Translations under genes and position numbers: made by a program
Notes under the pieces: model-generated
Told to the model about the DNA's origin: nothing
What the model saw: the letters and a program-made list of their open reading frames with translations, nothing else
Database searches by the model: none
In this document: piece after piece, positions 1 through 7,155 of the stretch
How the letters are laid out: each line of letters begins with the position of its first letter
How positions within the stretch are numbered: the first letter of the stretch is position 1
Source: an uncultured Christensenella sp.
Lineage (GTDB): Bacteria; Bacillota; Clostridia; Christensenellales; Borkfalkiaceae
DNA length: 12,709 nucleotides
Direction of reading: 5' to 3'
NCBI GenBank assembly: GCA_910579525.1
Contig: CAJTUK010000011.1
Location: forward strand, 1-12,709

Positions 1-1973
1 TACTTTGAATTTAATGAATTTTTTGCGTTTTTTGCGATATTTTCGGCGGTAAAGCCGAAATGCTTATACAGCGTTTTGTAATCCCCGCTCAGCCCGAAGG
101 TGGTCATTGCAATAATCTTTCCCTTGTCGCCCGCATATTCGCGCCAGCCAAGCGGACTTGCCGCCTCCACACAAACGCGCGCCTTAACCTCCGTCGGAAT
201 TACAGACTGCTTATATTTTTCCGTCTGCCTATCAAACAGCTCGAAGCACGGCAAAGAAACAACCCTTGCCTTAACCCCGTCCTTTTCAAGCAAAGCCTTC
301 GCCTGTGCGCACAGCTCCACTTCAGAGCCGGTTGCAATTAAAAGCACGTCCGGCTTTTCCCTGCAGTCCGCCACTGTGTACCCGCCTTTAAGTGCGTTAC
401 CGCCCTTATTAAATTGGGTTAAATTCTGCCGTGAAAGCACTATAGCAGTGGGGCAATCGCCGTTTAAAGCCGAAATATACGCCGATAACGTTTCGCTGTA
501 ATCGCAGGGGCGGAATACATTTATATCGGGCATTGCACGAAGCGCCGCAAGCTGTTCGACGGGCTCGTGCGTAGGGCCGTCCTCGCCGACGCCGATACTG
601 TCATGGGTCAAAACGTAAATAACGGGCAGCTTCATAATTGCGCTCATACGCATTGCGCCTTTCATATAGTCCGAAAAGGTAAAGAAGGTAGAGCACACAA
701 CCTTAAGCCCGCCGTGCAGTGCAATACCGTTGCAAATGGCCGCCATAGCGTGCTCTCTTATGCCAAAGTGAATATTCCGTCCCGTTCTGTTTTCTGGCGA
801 AAACCAGTCCTCGCCCTTCAAATCCGTTTTTGTCGAGGGGGACAGGTCTGCGGAGCCGGAAAGCAGATTGGCAACCGATTTGGCAATCTCGTTCAAGGCC
901 TTTCCGCCGGAAATTCTCGTCGCCTCGGGCATATCCGCACCCGCCGTAACCGACGGCTTAATCTCGCGGTTTTCAAAGTATTCCTTATATTCACGGGCAA
1001 GCTCGGGATATTCGGCGGCATATTTTTCAAAAATCACCTTCCAGTCGTCCTCGGCCTTGCATTTCTCCTCGGCTATGCGGTGGCAATGATAGCGTACTGC
1101 CTCGGGCACGTCGAAGGGCTGCTCGTTCCAGTTATAAAAATCCTTGGTCAGCTTCAGCTGTTCTGCCGAAAGTGGAGAGCCGTGTATAGCGGCGCTTCCC
1201 GCAAGCGGCGTGCCGTAGCCTATTTGCGACTTGCATATAATTACGGTGGGCATATTCTCTTCACGCTGAGCGTCGGTAATCGCATTGCGAAGCTTCTGCG
1301 TATCGTTTACGTCGGAAACCTCAAGCACCTGCCAGCCCAAAGCGGCAAAGCGCATAGCCGTATTTTCCGAAAACGCGGTTGACGTATCGCCCTCGATGGA
1401 AATATCGTTTTTATCGTAAAACAGAATAAGCTTGCCAAGCTTTTGAGTTCCCGCAAAGGAGCAGGCCTCGTAGCTTATGCCCTCCTCCAAGCAGCCGTCG
1501 CCGCACAGTGCGTAGGTGTAATGATTTACTACTTTAAACCCCGCCCTGTTGAATTTGGCGCCCAGATATGCCTCGGCCAACGCAATTCCCACAGCGTTTG
1601 CAATTCCTTGGCCGAGCGGACCGGTAGAGCAGTCTACGCCGTCCGTCACGCCGTATTCGGGGTGTCCGGGGGTTTTACTGCCAAACTGTCTGAAATTCTT
1701 TAAATCCTCTTTTGTCACATTGAAGTTAAACAGGTGTAAAAGCGAATACAGCAGCATAGAGCCATGCCCCGCAGATAAAATAAATCTGTCGCGGTTTTCC
1801 CACTTGGGGTTTTTACAGCTGAATTTCAAGAAATCGGAAAACAGCGTAAAAGCTGCGGGCGCCGCTCCGAAACATATTCCGGGGTGACCCGAATTTGCCT
1901 TTGTAATCGCCTCGGCGGAAAGTATCCTTACCGCGTCTATGCATTTTTGATTGATATTTGTTTCCTGTGCCAT
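1..1973 (-). CDS. tkt: Transketolase (3' end at window edge)
   Basis: Thiamine-diphosphate enzyme that moves two-carbon units between ketose and aldose phosphates in the non-oxidative pentose phosphate pathway; cytoplasmic. The minus-strand frame stays open for 657 codons from ATG at 1973, close to the usual bacterial length of about 660. Visible motifs: NSGHPG with His30, GHGSMLLYSLLHL, the cofactor motif GDG at 158-160 with its paired Asn189 (FYDKND), SADLSPST, and FGIREHAM with catalytic Glu407. The next codon begins TA at the window edge, so the stop is probably TAA or TAG, but this cannot be proven here. The start codon directly abuts the xylB stop (TAAATG), and AGGAG lies inside the xylB end, so translational coupling is likely. 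Its position after xylA and xylB fits a dedicated role in xylulose-5-phosphate disposal. Identity is secure. Confidence 0.95.
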   Translation of the reverse strand, partial: MAQETNINQKCIDAVRILSAEAITKANSGHPGICFGAAPAAFTLFSDFLKFSCKNPKWENRDRFILSAGHGSMLLYSLLHLFNFNVTKEDLKNFRQFGSKTPGHPEYGVTDGVDCSTGPLGQGIANAVGIALAEAYLGAKFNRAGFKVVNHYTYALCGDGCLEEGISYEACSFAGTQKLGKLILFYDKNDISIEGDTSTAFSENTAMRFAALGWQVLEVSDVNDTQKLRNAITDAQREENMPTVIICKSQIGYGTPLAGSAAIHGSPLSAEQLKLTKDFYNWNEQPFDVPEAVRYHCHRIAEEKCKAEDDWKVIFEKYAAEYPELAREYKEYFENREIKPSVTAGADMPEATRISGGKALNEIAKSVANLLSGSADLSPSTKTDLKGEDWFSPENRTGRNIHFGIREHAMAAICNGIALHGGLKVVCSTFFTFSDYMKGAMRMSAIMKLPVIYVLTHDSIGVGEDGPTHEPVEQLAALRAMPDINVFRPCDYSETLSAYISALNGDCPTAIVLSRQNLTQFNKGGNALKGGYTVADCREKPDVLLIATGSEVELCAQAKALLEKDGVKARVVSLPCFELFDRQTEKYKQSVIPTEVKARVCVEAASPLGWREYAGDKGKIIAMTTFGLSGDYKTLYKHFGFTAENIAKNAKNSLNSK

Positions 1974-3455
1974 TTAAAGCTCCTGAAAGTTTTTATAAAC
2001 GTTTTTAAGTGCGGGATATAATGCGGTGAATATCTTATACCGCTTGTCATAGCCCGCCGCCGCGGCGCAATCGGGCTCAACGGTCTGCGTTACGGTAACA
2101 AGCTTGTTTACCGCCGATTGCGTATCCTTGTATTCGCCGCATGCAACCATTGCAAGCATCGCTCCGCCATATGCGGGACCTTCCTGCGTTTTCGGCGTCT
2201 GCACGGGCACGTTCAAAACGTCGGCGATAATCTGCCGCCATAACGGGCTTTTTGCGCCGCCGCCGCATATGCGGGTGCTGTTTACGGGTATGCCGCTCAA
2301 TCTTGCAACCTCTACGCAGTCGCGCAGTGCAAACGCAACGCCCTCCATAACGGCAAGCGTCATTTGAGTGCGCGTAGTGGTGGGGCGCAGACCAATAAAC
2401 GCCCCGCGCGCGTCCGTGTCGTTGTGCGGGCTTCTTTCACCCATAAGATAGGGCAGAAAAAACAAATCGTTTTTGCCGCGCAGCTTATCCGCGCCCCGCT
2501 GCTCGGCGGAAAATTCAGCCGTCTTTAAAACGTTTTCCATCCACCACATATTGCAGCTTGCCGCAGACAGAATACAGCCCATAAGGTGATATTTTCCGCT
2601 TGCGTGCGCAAAGGAGTGCAGCGCGTTGTTTTTGTCTACGGAAAAGCTGTCCTGCGCGATAAACACCGTTCCGCTTGTGCCAAGCGATATGTTGCAGTCG
2701 CCGTTGCCGACGGTGCCCGTGCCTATCGCCGCGGCGGCGTTATCTCCCGCACCCGCGCAAACGACTACGCTTCGGGAAATCTGCAGCTCCTTGCAAACGC
2801 TTGAAAGTATGTTGCCAACGGGCTGATAGCTTTCGTACAGCCGCGGCAATTGCCCCTCGGATATGCCGCAAATATCAAGCATTTCCTTTGACCAGCGCTT
2901 GTTTTTAACGTCAAGAAGAAGAGTGCCGCTCGCGTCCGAGTAATCGGTTGCGTGTACGCCCGTAAGTCTGTAAGCTATGTAATCCTTGGGCAGCATAATC
3001 TTTGCAATGCGCTTAAAGTTTTCGGGCTCGTTTTCCTTTACCCAAAGAATTTTCGGCGCAGTAAAGCCCGCAAACGCAATATTTGCAGTGTATTCCGAAA
3101 GCTTTTGCTTCCCCGTAACCTCGTTTAAATAATCTGTTTGCTTTTGCGTTCTGCCGTCGTTCCATAAAATGCAGGGGCGGATAACCTTATCGTTCTCGTC
3201 AAGAACAACAAGCCCGTGCATCTGCCCGCCTAAGCCTATGCCCTTTACCGCGGACTTATCCTGTCCCACCAAAAGCCGCATAATGCCGCCAATAACGCCG
3301 GAATACCAGTCCTCGGGGTTCTGTTCGCTCCAACCGTCTTTGGGGTAATAAACGTTGTAGGTCTGCGTTACGGTATTCAATATCGTTCCGTCCGCGGCAA
3401 CAAGCAAAAGTTTTACCGAGGACGTGCCCAAATCTATTCCTATATAAGTGTTCAT
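1974..3455 (-). CDS. xylB: Xylulokinase (FGGY family)
   Basis: Phosphorylates D-xylulose with ATP to give xylulose-5-phosphate; cytoplasmic. The 493-residue length is normal for the family. Motifs in order: N-terminal IGIDLGTSSVK phosphate-binding loop, GGQMHG at 76-81 and WNDGRT at 98-103 (typical of xylulokinases rather than glycerol kinases), TDYSDASGTLL, AGAGDNAAAAIG with the expected catalytic base Asp238, SLGTSGTVF, PYLMGERSPHND, and the C-terminal ATP-site motif ICGGGAKSPLWRQ. Start ATG at 3455 has AAAGGAA about 7 bases upstream. It follows xylA after 58 bp that contain a strong RNA hairpin, and it abuts the transketolase gene with no gap, so the three genes appear to form one operon. 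Gene context (xylA) supports xylulose over other FGGY substrates. Confidence 0.96.
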   Translation of the reverse strand: MNTYIGIDLGTSSVKLLLVAADGTILNTVTQTYNVYYPKDGWSEQNPEDWYSGVIGGIMRLLVGQDKSAVKGIGLGGQMHGLVVLDENDKVIRPCILWNDGRTQKQTDYLNEVTGKQKLSEYTANIAFAGFTAPKILWVKENEPENFKRIAKIMLPKDYIAYRLTGVHATDYSDASGTLLLDVKNKRWSKEMLDICGISEGQLPRLYESYQPVGNILSSVCKELQISRSVVVCAGAGDNAAAAIGTGTVGNGDCNISLGTSGTVFIAQDSFSVDKNNALHSFAHASGKYHLMGCILSAASCNMWWMENVLKTAEFSAEQRGADKLRGKNDLFFLPYLMGERSPHNDTDARGAFIGLRPTTTRTQMTLAVMEGVAFALRDCVEVARLSGIPVNSTRICGGGAKSPLWRQIIADVLNVPVQTPKTQEGPAYGGAMLAMVACGEYKDTQSAVNKLVTVTQTVEPDCAAAAGYDKRYKIFTALYPALKNVYKNFQEL

Positions 3456-3473
3456 AAAATTTCCTTTAAGTTA

Positions 3474-3508
3474 AGTTGCCGCACAAAACACTGTTTTGTA
3501 CGGCAACT
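3474..3508 (-). promoter_or_regulatory. Intercistronic stem-loop between xylA and xylB
   Basis: Inverted repeat: arms agttgccg + acaaaac and gttttgt + cggcaact, with a 3-base loop. On the plus strand one position is a C/A mismatch. In the minus-strand transcript the same position is U opposite G, so the xylA-xylB mRNA can form an unbroken stem of 16 pairs. There is no run of U after the stem (UUAACUUAAAGG follows), so it is not a standard terminator. It lies after the xylA stop and just before the xylB ribosome binding site. Protection of the xylA 3' end or partial attenuation, giving more isomerase than kinase, are possible roles; both are inference. Confidence 0.7.
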
Positions 3509-3513
3509 GTTTA

Positions 3514-4833
3514 TTATTTAAATAAAATGTTATTTACAATATGCTGTAAATATTCCTGATTGCCGCTTGAAGGAAGTTCGGGTGCGCCTAAGCCGTCGGC
3601 ATAAGCCGCAAGCTCTTCCAAAGAAGTTTTTCCGGAAAGAATTTTTTTGCCGATTTCTGTATTCTTAAAGCTCGAATATTTCTGCTCCTTGAATTTATCA
3701 AGCGTGCCGTCCTCTATAAGCTTAGCCGCATTAATAAGTCCGAGAGCCCATGTATCCATACCTAATATAAACGCATGGAACATATCCTCGTAGGTGTAGG
3801 AGGGGCGGCGGTTTTTTGCATCGAAGTTAAGTCCGCCCGTAAGCCCGCCGGCCTTCAGAATTTCAAGCATAGCGTAGGTTGCGGTGTAAACGTCGCAGGG
3901 GAATTCGTCTGTATCCCAGCCGAGGAGATAATCGCCCTGATTTGCGTCAACCGAGCCGAGCATTCCGTTTATTGCGGAAATTCTAAGCTCGTGCTCGAAG
4001 GTATGTCCCGCAAGCGTCGCATGGTTTGCTTCGATATTCATTTTGAAATCCTTGTCAAGCCCGTGCGCCTTCAAAAAGCCGATAGCCGTCGCCGCGTCAA
4101 AGTCGTATTGGTGCTTCATGGGCTCCTTCGGCTTGGGTTCGATGTAAAAATCACCCTTAAAGCCTATGCTTCTGCCGTAAGCTACCGCCATTTTCATAAG
4201 GCGGGCAATGTTTTCCTGCTCGAATTTAACGTCGGTGTTCAAAAGCGTTTCATAGCCCTCGCGTCCGCCCCAGAAAACGTAGCCCTTTCCGCCGAGCTTA
4301 ACGGTTATATCAAGCGCCTTTTTAACCTGCGCCGCGGCAAACGCAAAAACGTCCGCGCTGTTGGTCGAGCCAGCGCCGTTCATATAGCGGGGGTTGCCGA
4401 ACATATTCGCCGTTCCCCAAAGGCACTTTATGTCCGTGCCCTTCATTTTTTCAAGTATGTAGTCTGAAATCTCGTCAAGCCGCGCATTGGTTTCCTTAAT
4501 GTCGTCCGCCTCGGGCACAAGGTCAACGTCGTGCCAGCAGAAGTACTTTATGCCCAGCTTTTTCATAAACTCGAAGCCGGCGTCAACCTTTGCCTTTGCA
4601 TGGGCCATTGTTCCTACCGTTTTGCCGAAGGCTTTGTCCGCCGTGCCTCTGCCGAACATATCTGCGCCGGTAGCGCAAAGGTTATGCCACCACGCCATAG
4701 CAAAGGGCAGCTGTTCGCTCATTTTTTTGCCGAGTATTACTCGGTCTGCGTCGTAAAACTTAAACGCAAATTTGTTTTTGCTTTCCGCACCTTCGTATTT
4801 CACCGAAGGTATGTTTCCGAAAATTTCTGTCAT
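3514..4833 (-). CDS. xylA: Xylose isomerase
   Basis: Converts D-xylose to D-xylulose (and glucose to fructose in vitro in this family); metal-dependent, cytoplasmic, tetrameric in relatives. The 439 residues match the longer class II isomerases. Catalytic and metal-binding positions are intact: CWHDVD with His101 and Asp104, WGGREGYE, FYIEPKPKEP with Glu232, NIEANH with Glu268 and His271, GSVDANQGD with Asp296, GWDTDEFP with Asp307 and Asp309, and LNFDAKNRR with Asp338. ATG at 4833 is preceded by AGAGGAAC, a good ribosome binding site. It is the first gene of the xylA-xylB-tkt group. I see no convincing sigma-A promoter in the 113 bp upstream: TTTACA-N16-TATAAA exists but would start transcription inside the ribosome binding site. 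Expression may therefore depend on an activator or on read-through from the lipoprotein gene upstream. Confidence 0.97.
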   Translation of the reverse strand: MTEIFGNIPSVKYEGAESKNKFAFKFYDADRVILGKKMSEQLPFAMAWWHNLCATGADMFGRGTADKAFGKTVGTMAHAKAKVDAGFEFMKKLGIKYFCWHDVDLVPEADDIKETNARLDEISDYILEKMKGTDIKCLWGTANMFGNPRYMNGAGSTNSADVFAFAAAQVKKALDITVKLGGKGYVFWGGREGYETLLNTDVKFEQENIARLMKMAVAYGRSIGFKGDFYIEPKPKEPMKHQYDFDAATAIGFLKAHGLDKDFKMNIEANHATLAGHTFEHELRISAINGMLGSVDANQGDYLLGWDTDEFPCDVYTATYAMLEILKAGGLTGGLNFDAKNRRPSYTYEDMFHAFILGMDTWALGLINAAKLIEDGTLDKFKEQKYSSFKNTEIGKKILSGKTSLEELAAYADGLGAPELPSSGNQEYLQHIVNNILFK

Positions 4834-4871
4834 AAAAATGTTCCTCTTTATATAATGATTTAATATATTGT

Positions 4872-4911
4872 AAATTTAAAGCGTCGGTTCGGCACGCTAC
4901 CGAACCGACGC
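4872..4911 (-). terminator. Hairpin terminator after the CBM lipoprotein gene
   Basis: Perfect 12-bp inverted repeat (gcgtcggttcgg / ccgaaccgacgc at 4881-4892 and 4900-4911) with a 7-base loop. In the minus-strand transcript it is followed by TTTAAATTT. It lies 35 bp past the stop of the 4947-5858 gene and upstream of xylA, so it probably ends the lipoprotein transcript or sets partial read-through into xylAB-tkt. The U-run is interrupted, so efficiency may be incomplete. On the plus strand a T7 run lies 9 bases past the stem, less well placed. Confidence 0.7.
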
Positions 4912-4946
4912 CACAGTTCCGCTTTTTTTATTACGGATTTATTTAA

Positions 4947-5858
4947 TTATGAATGCGCCGAAGGGCGGGATAAGTTGTTCGTTCTCGAAAATTCAAGCGC
5001 GATAGTCGTTTCAATCATTATCTTGTCAACGTTTACGCCGCTCGAGCCGGAAGTAAGCACGATTGTGTTTTCGCCCGCAACAAGATTAATCGTTATTACT
5101 ATATTGCAGAAGTTGTGGTAAGCAACGCCGTTCTGCATATCGTTTTGGGTAAGATTATCCAATCCGTCAAGCTTTTGACCTTCAAGCGAAACGTCGCTGC
5201 CGTTGACGGAAAGGGAAGGCGCGCCCTCTGCGCCCAAAACTATTTCGGTAATTTTTTTGTCGTTCCACGAGCCGACGGAGGAAGCCATTCTCAGCGTAAC
5301 CTTAACGTTTTCCGCGGCCTCCGCTGCGTTAAATCTCCATGTAATCGTCTGTCCCGCGCTCGCTTCGCTTCCGCCGAAGTAGCCTACGTTGGAAACAAGC
5401 GGACCGTCCTCTTTACCGGATTCGGTAAACTCGTGCTTGTTTAATTCTATGGTCATTGTAGCGTTGTCGGCAACGTCCTTGTCGTCAAGCTCGGCGTATT
5501 CCGCCTCGTAATGATAAACGCCCTCAACCGGCGCAACAGGCGCCGTATTGATAGCCTTGCAAACCCTGCAAAGCAAGCCGCCCTCATCGAATTCATGTTC
5601 GGCTTTTTCGCTGACTTCGCCGTCGTGCGCGCAAACCGCCGCATGCCAGTGATAGGTTGCGTCGCTCGACCATTTCTTTGAATAAATATGGCTATGTCCT
5701 TCCATATCCTCGCCGCATTTATCGCATTTGCCGTCTGCATTTATGTCGTAGTGGGTGGTATGCTCGGGCTCCGCGGGTGCATTGCAGCCTGCCATAACCG
5801 CGCCTGCGCCAAGCACCATTGCAGAAGCCGCCAAAAGCGCTAAAAATTTCTTTTTCAT
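4947..5858 (-). CDS. Surface lipoprotein with His/Cys-rich segment and CBM6/35-like module
   Basis: Predicted lipid-anchored surface protein that probably binds a polysaccharide. Signal sequence KKKFLALLAASAMVLGAGAV ends in a lipobox-like MAGC, with Cys25 as the lipidation site; Met at -3 is less common than Leu. Residues 33-100 are rich in His and Cys: a CDKC pair (45, 48), HSH, the WSSDATYHWHAAVC...H segment (63-78), and CRVC (97-100). Similar segments recur in surface proteins of gut Bacillota; metal binding is plausible but unproven. Residues about 115-283 start with YHYEAEYAEL and end near VNVDKIMIE, as beta-sandwich carbohydrate-binding modules of CBM6/35 type do. No catalytic domain is present. 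A short polar tail follows (EFSRTNNLSRPSAHS). I chose ATG 5858 (303 residues, 10 bases from AGGAGG); a TTG directly before it at 5861 is also possible. Its promoter and leader are almost identical to those of the GH3 gene. Confidence 0.75.
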   Translation of the reverse strand: MKKKFLALLAASAMVLGAGAVMAGCNAPAEPEHTTHYDINADGKCDKCGEDMEGHSHIYSKKWSSDATYHWHAAVCAHDGEVSEKAEHEFDEGGLLCRVCKAINTAPVAPVEGVYHYEAEYAELDDKDVADNATMTIELNKHEFTESGKEDGPLVSNVGYFGGSEASAGQTITWRFNAAEAAENVKVTLRMASSVGSWNDKKITEIVLGAEGAPSLSVNGSDVSLEGQKLDGLDNLTQNDMQNGVAYHNFCNIVITINLVAGENTIVLTSGSSGVNVDKIMIETTIALEFSRTNNLSRPSAHS

Positions 5859-5907
5859 CAATTATATTCCTCCTGATATACTTGCGGATAAAATCCCTTG
5901 TGGATTT

Positions 5908-5936
5908 ATGTTAATCAATCAGACCGCTCGTTTCAA
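5908..5936 (-). promoter_or_regulatory. Promoter of the CBM lipoprotein gene
   Basis: On the minus strand, TTGAAA (5936-5931), a 17-base spacer and TAACAT (5913-5908). The -35 matches consensus at 5 of 6 and the -10 at 4 of 6, which suits an activator-dependent promoter. The start of transcription should fall near 5902, leaving a leader of roughly 45 bases ending in AGGAGG. The same boxes with the same spacing occur before the GH3 gene, although the spacer sequence has diverged. Confidence 0.75.
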
Positions 5937-5972
5937 GAAGAAAATTTTGATGTTATGGCAAAAAGTTTTGAT
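5936..5972 (-). promoter_or_regulatory. Predicted AraC-type operator, two direct half-sites
   Basis: On the minus strand, ATCAAAACTTTTTGCC (5972-5957) and ATCAAAATTTTCTTCT (5951-5936). Their starts are exactly 21 bp apart, two helical turns, as is usual for AraC-family sites bound side by side on one DNA face. The downstream half-site touches the -35 box, the position expected of an activator contacting sigma. The regulator gene lies next door. Binding by that protein is inferred. Confidence 0.65.
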
Positions 5973-6080
5973 TTTATAATAAAACACTAAAAAAGATGAT
6001 TAATTACAAAAAATTTACTCTCGTTTGAAAAAGCTTTACATAAATATGTTAAAAGCAACCAAAACAGTAGAAATTTGCTA

Positions 6081-6109
6081 TTGACGGATAATAATTTATA
6101 TGTTAAAAT
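6081..6109 (+). promoter_or_regulatory. Extended -10 promoter of the AraC-family gene
   Basis: TTGACG (6081-6086), a 17-base spacer, and TAAAAT (6104-6109) preceded by TG at 6101-6102, an extended -10. This is the best consensus promoter in the window and suggests steady basal expression of the regulator. Transcription should begin near 6116, giving a leader of about 120 bases. It does not share the 110-bp element of the two target genes. Confidence 0.8.
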
Positions 6110-6154
6110 AACTTTGAGCTTTCACGTTCGGCAAAAAAATTCCGCATATCGCAC

Positions 6155-6214
6155 AAAGGGGTGTACACCCCTTTATTGCTTGTAGTACAAGCAATAAAAA
6201 ACAATAATTGTTTT
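6155..6214 (+). promoter_or_regulatory. Three consecutive palindromes in the AraC-family mRNA leader
   Basis: Palindrome A, 6155-6174: arms AAAGGGGTGT and ACACCCCTTT, perfect and without a loop. Palindrome B, 6173-6197: arms TTATTGCTTGT and ACAAGCAATAA around AGT, sharing two bases with A. Palindrome C, 6198-6214: arms AAAACAAT and ATTGTTTT around one base. All lie between the predicted transcription start and the start codon. None is followed by a terminator-like T run. They could be operators, possibly for autoregulation, or RNA structures that limit translation; the ribosome binding site just downstream (ACGGGGC) is weak. Function is unknown. Confidence 0.7.
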
Positions 6215-6237
6215 AAAAAGTTTACGGGGCAAAATTT

Positions 6238-7020
6238 ATGTATTTTGAAACAAAGCGGTCAATCAACAGTAACTATATCTATACTCAGGACGACGAAAAC
6301 CTCTGCTTTGTAAGCCACGTCCACAACAGCTACGAATTTATAACGGTGCTGGAAGGCGAGCTTGAGTGCTCGGTCTATCATAACACCTTTACCTTAAAGC
6401 AGGGCACGGCAATGCTCGTATTGCCTAACCATGTGCACGGGTACACAACAAACAAGTATTCGCGCAGCTTTCTTTGCGTATTTTCAGCCGACTATGTTAC
6501 GGATTTTTATAACGAAATAAAAAACGGCTCGTGGGATAAGGGCAACGGCGTGTACGCAGTTTTCGACTATACCGATAATGGCGGGATAGAGCTCTTAAAA
6601 AACCGCAAAACCAATAAGTTTATTCTCCATTCCATATTGTACGGCTTTTGCGGCAGGGCGTACAATTCCATGGTCAAAAAAGTGGAAACCGCCAAGGACG
6701 AGGAGCTGATTATAAAATTACTGTACTATATACAGCAGAATTACGATAAGCCGATAAGCTTAAAGCAGCTTGCAAAGGAAATGGGCTATAACTATACCTA
6801 CCTGTCCAATATATTCAATAAAAATTTCGGATGCGGCTTTTCAAGGTTCGTAAACAGATTTCGGGTCGATAATGCAGCGGAATTACTGCGCACCACAAAT
6901 AGCGGAATGGTGCAGATAAGCAACGCCTGCGGGTTCGAAAGCATAAGAAACTTTAACGAGCAATTTAAGCTCGATTACGGCGTAACGCCCACCGAATACC
7001 GCGCAAAACGCCGCGAATAG
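6238..7020 (+). CDS. AraC-family transcriptional regulator with cupin sensor
   Basis: Predicted sugar-responsive transcriptional activator of 260 residues, the usual size for the family. Residues about 20-95 form a cupin-type sensor with SHVHNSYEF (His27, His29, Glu33) and PNHVHGY (His65, His67). Residues about 165-257 form the double helix-turn-helix DNA-binding domain: SLKQLAKEMGYNYTYLSNIF as the first motif, then ISNACGFESIRNFNEQFK and the characteristic ending YGVTPTEYR. No signal peptide or membrane segment, so cytoplasmic. The ATG has only a weak ribosome binding site (GGGG). It is monocistronic, with its own promoter and terminator. Two near-identical promoters on either side carry 21-bp-spaced direct half-sites; regulation of both by this protein is the obvious inference. 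Xylose, arabinose or a xylo-oligosaccharide are candidate inducers, from the neighbourhood alone. Confidence 0.93.
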   Translation: MYFETKRSINSNYIYTQDDENLCFVSHVHNSYEFITVLEGELECSVYHNTFTLKQGTAMLVLPNHVHGYTTNKYSRSFLCVFSADYVTDFYNEIKNGSWDKGNGVYAVFDYTDNGGIELLKNRKTNKFILHSILYGFCGRAYNSMVKKVETAKDEELIIKLLYYIQQNYDKPISLKQLAKEMGYNYTYLSNIFNKNFGCGFSRFVNRFRVDNAAELLRTTNSGMVQISNACGFESIRNFNEQFKLDYGVTPTEYRAKRRE

Positions 7021-7050
7021 CGGTAAAATTGTCAATAAATAAAAAGATTT

Positions 7051-7105
7051 GAAAGGCATACACATAATTTCCCTTAAAATATAGTGTCTGCCTTTCATTT
7101 TTTTA
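7051..7105 (+). terminator. Terminator of the AraC-family gene
   Basis: Stem gaaaggca / tgcctttc, one mismatch, then acac / gtgt, around a 20-base loop, followed by ATTTTTTTAT. It starts 30 bases after the stop codon and separates the regulator transcript from the GH3 promoter just downstream. Confidence 0.85.
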
Positions 7106-7118
7106 TAAAAATGGTAAA

Positions 7119-7155
7119 ATCTAAACTTTTTGCCATAACATCAAAATTTTCTTCT
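7119..7155 (+). promoter_or_regulatory. Predicted AraC-type operator of the GH3 operon
   Basis: ATCTAAACTTTTTGCC (7119-7134) and ATCAAAATTTTCTTCT (7140-7155), 21 bp apart start to start, with the second directly adjoining the -35 box. Only one base of the two half-sites differs from the copy before the CBM lipoprotein gene. The binding protein is inferred to be the AraC-family product encoded immediately upstream. Confidence 0.65.

Larger units (their letters stand above)
5867..5976 (-). repeat. 110-bp leader repeat, copy 1 (inverted relative to copy 2)
   Basis: Read on the minus strand this runs from TAAAATC to AGGAGGAA and matches 7115-7224 on the plus strand at 103 of 110 bases by my alignment, without gaps. 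It contains the half-sites, the promoter, the short untranslated leader and the ribosome binding site of the CBM lipoprotein gene. Similarity stops at both borders: the sequences outside the element and the coding sequences differ. Together the copies form an inverted repeat with 1,138 bp between them, holding the AraC-family gene. Confidence 0.95.
5977..6237. other. AT-rich intergenic part between the lipoprotein promoter and the AraC-family gene
   Basis: The gene-free interval from 5859 to 6237 is clearly more AT-rich than its neighbours. It holds the divergent lipoprotein promoter element (5867-5976), the regulator's own promoter (6081-6109), and three consecutive palindromes in the regulator's leader (6155-6214). 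Between about 5977 and 6080 I see nothing beyond AT-rich sequence. No credible small gene was found. Confidence 0.7.

Noticed and set aside
567..1382. Plus-strand open frame of 271 codons at the left end
   Set aside because: Antisense to transketolase, whose full set of cofactor and catalytic motifs is on the minus strand.
3775..4467. Plus-strand open frame of 230 codons
   Set aside because: Antisense to xylose isomerase, including its metal-binding residues.
6155..6214. CRISPR-like or attachment-site repeat cluster
   Set aside because: The palindromes differ from each other in sequence, have no spacers, and no cas or integrase gene is nearby.
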